From contig DVNA01000079.1 of NCBI GenBank assembly GCA_018714665.1, positions 1 through 8,617 on the forward strand: DNA of 8,617 nt, given 5' to 3'. The notes beneath the pieces are model-generated. The model did not search any database, had not been told where the DNA came from, and saw only the letters and a list, made by a program, of their open reading frames with translations. Source of the DNA: Candidatus Gallibacteroides avistercoris (lineage in GTDB: Bacteria; Bacteroidota; Bacteroidia; Bacteroidales; CHK158-818). Position 1 is the first letter of the stretch, and every line of letters starts with the position of its first letter. Of the stretch, positions 7,560 to 8,617 are shown one piece after another. Position numbers and translations under genes: made by a program.

Positions 7560-7575
7560 TGTTGAAGTTTCAACA
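7560..7575. terminator. Small hairpin just after the minus-strand gene stop
   Basis: The bases tgttgaa (7560-7566) and ttcaaca (7569-7575) are exact inverted repeats around two bases. They abut a 10-bp perfect palindrome acgatatcgt (7575-7584), which touches the stop codon of the minus-strand gene at 7584-7586. The pair may help end that transcript. No T-tract follows, so support is modest. Confidence 0.35.
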
Positions 7576-7583
7576 CGATATCG

Positions 7584-8396
7584 TTAAAACTCTATGGCGA
7601 TGATGGTTTTGTCCTTTTTTTCCACATAGGCAAAAGGAGCATGTAGGGCATTGCCTGCATACATCTTTTTGGCCTGATTCTGGTCAAGTACAACAAAAAG
7701 GCTTGTGGGAACCTGTATGCCTCCGACATAATAGGTTGCCGCATCGTTGGTAAAAATTGCCGATGGTGTTTTTGTTTTGACAATCAGAACGCGTTGAGGA
7801 TTGGGGGTAGATTGGTATTTTTTCAATTTTTGGGCAGAGGTAGAACATTCTAATGATTCTATATACAGCGGATTCAAGGCATTGAAGGTCGCTTCCGAAA
7901 CTTCAATACCATCGATGTCATAAGCTGTCGGTATTTGCGCCTCTTCGCTCGTGGCAAGTGAAACATCCAATATCAGCTCTTCGTCGGTACTATGCGGGAA
8001 ATATGTCGCTCGTTTCTCTTTGGCAAGGGGTTTGATATTTGTTATATACGAGGGACGGATGGCTGTCATGATTTTTCGGGTTAAAGCATACCCGTCACAG
8101 ACGTATAAGTTTTTTGAAGTGGCTATCCGTTCTTCTAATTCTGAAATTAAAGATATGGTTCGAAGTCCATCGACATCCATATAAGCTCGAAGTTTATCGT
8201 TGTTCCGATCCAGATAAAAAAGCGTATTGCGAAAGACAAAAGCCGGATTCAGGGCCTCGGCAATTTTTTCGGAAACTTTTGTTGACTCTATTTGAACTTT
8301 CCGTTTGGACTCTTTTTTTTTATGGGTCTGCCCCCAAGCGTATGTACAGACACACATCCCGACAACGAATACGATGGAAAAGATTTTTGGTTTCAT
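7584..8396 (-). CDS. Secreted protein of unknown function with three degenerate TonB-plug-like repeats
   Basis: The protein has 270 residues, starting at the ATG at 8396-8394. A hydrophobic N-terminal segment (about 5-20) followed by AWGQ predicts a signal peptide cleaved near residue 22, and a Lys/Glu-rich linker follows. I do not recognise a named family. Three segments share a pattern: 97-147 (LYVCDGYALTR...IRPSYITNIKPL), 158-210 (AYDIDGIEVSEATFNALNP, then YIESLE and VLIVKTKT) and 221-270 (TYYVGGIQVP...AFAYV, then TIIAIEF). The middle copy closely resembles the plug motif of Bacteroidota TonB-dependent receptors and related plug-only proteins, where a DG loop is followed by NP.dIEsIeVl and a G.I.ItTK strand. 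The other copies are degenerate, and the third has GG in place of DG. There is no beta-barrel, so it is not a receptor. A periplasmic binding or scaffolding role is a guess. It converges on the FAM151-like gene. Confidence 0.8.
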   Translation of the reverse strand: MKPKIFSIVFVVGMCVCTYAWGQTHKKKESKRKVQIESTKVSEKIAEALNPAFVFRNTLFYLDRNNDKLRAYMDVDGLRTISLISELEERIATSKNLYVCDGYALTRKIMTAIRPSYITNIKPLAKEKRATYFPHSTDEELILDVSLATSEEAQIPTAYDIDGIEVSEATFNALNPLYIESLECSTSAQKLKKYQSTPNPQRVLIVKTKTPSAIFTNDAATYYVGGIQVPTSLFVVLDQNQAKKMYAGNALHAPFAYVEKKDKTIIAIEF

Positions 8397-8617
8397 AGGC
8401 TTTTTGTTTTGGTATGAATTTGTTGTATTTTCGTTTTCTGATAATCTTTGTCTGTGTTGTTCTGAGTCCGGCGTTTATTTATTGAAAGTTCTTTGCCAAT
8501 CCTTTTTTTCAAACAAGCACATGGACTTTTCTTGTTTTCAAGAATGTGTTTTTGAACTTGTTTAACGGATTTTTATGGTAGAGCCTTTTTTTTGTTTTTT
8601 AATTTTTTCAAATATAA
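8397..8617 (-). promoter_or_regulatory. AT-rich upstream region of the plug-repeat gene with a candidate -7 box at 8609-8616
   Basis: These 221 bp precede the minus-strand gene and contain no supported gene. On the minus strand TATATTTG (8616-8609) matches TAnnTTTG exactly. Its -33 partner would lie beyond the right edge. Use of this box would give a leader of about 200 nt, A-rich in the transcript (the plus strand has many T runs). A 7-bp inverted repeat (8511-8517 with 8557-8563) is the only visible folding element. The gene could instead be transcribed from a closer promoter I do not recognise, or from an upstream neighbour. Confidence 0.35.

Noticed and set aside
8475..8522. A possible 15-residue leader peptide on the minus strand upstream of the plug-repeat gene
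   Set aside because: There is no ribosome binding site, no codon bias toward a particular amino acid and no attenuator-like hairpin; short frames like this are expected by chance.
8511..8563. A 7-bp inverted repeat (aaacaag / cttgttt) with a 39-base spacer
   Set aside because: It is short, AT-rich and widely spaced, so likely chance in this low-complexity region.
1..8617. CRISPR arrays, tRNA or rRNA genes, insertion sequences
   Set aside because: No regularly spaced repeats, tRNA-like cloverleaf segments, rRNA signatures or transposase frames were seen on either strand.

Overview
The window looks like a stretch of a gut-type Bacteroidota chromosome (Bacteroides, Parabacteroides or a relative). 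Three things suggest this. Exported glycosidases are clustered as in a polysaccharide utilization locus. One of them is a lipoprotein. Several intergenic regions carry copies of the Bacteroidota -7 promoter box (TAnnTTTG), and the carbohydrate genes lack Shine-Dalgarno sequences. The genus is not determinable from what is visible.

Layout: positions 1-6341 hold three carbohydrate-active genes, all on the minus strand. In transcription order they are a 986-residue exported protein with an N-terminal LamG-like domain and a C-terminal alpha-galactosidase-like (clan GH-D-like) barrel (6341-3381); an exported GH35 beta-galactosidase-type enzyme (3159-667); and the N-terminal third or less of a GH2 lipoprotein (612 to beyond the left edge). 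The GH35 and GH2 genes are 54 bp apart and probably co-transcribed. A 221-bp gap with a 42-bp near-perfect palindrome separates the LamG-barrel gene from the GH35 gene. The palindrome may be a terminator that attenuates or splits the transcript. No SusC/SusD pair or regulator is seen in the window, so any such partners would lie to the left.

A 289-bp divergent intergenic region (6342-6630) separates this cluster from a plus-strand gene (6631-7398). That gene encodes a membrane-anchored FAM151/menorin-like member of the PLC-like phosphodiesterase fold. It converges on a minus-strand gene (8396-7584) for a small secreted protein of unknown function. The convergent gap contains GC-rich hairpins. 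The secreted protein appears to consist of three degenerate copies of a motif resembling the TonB-receptor plug region ('DG..(S)...NP..I..I...').

Working model (inference): the three glycosidases act together on a galactose-containing glycan. The GH2 enzyme would be anchored in a lipid layer, and the GH35 and LamG-barrel enzymes would be exported to the periplasm or surface. The two genes on the right do not obviously belong to that pathway.
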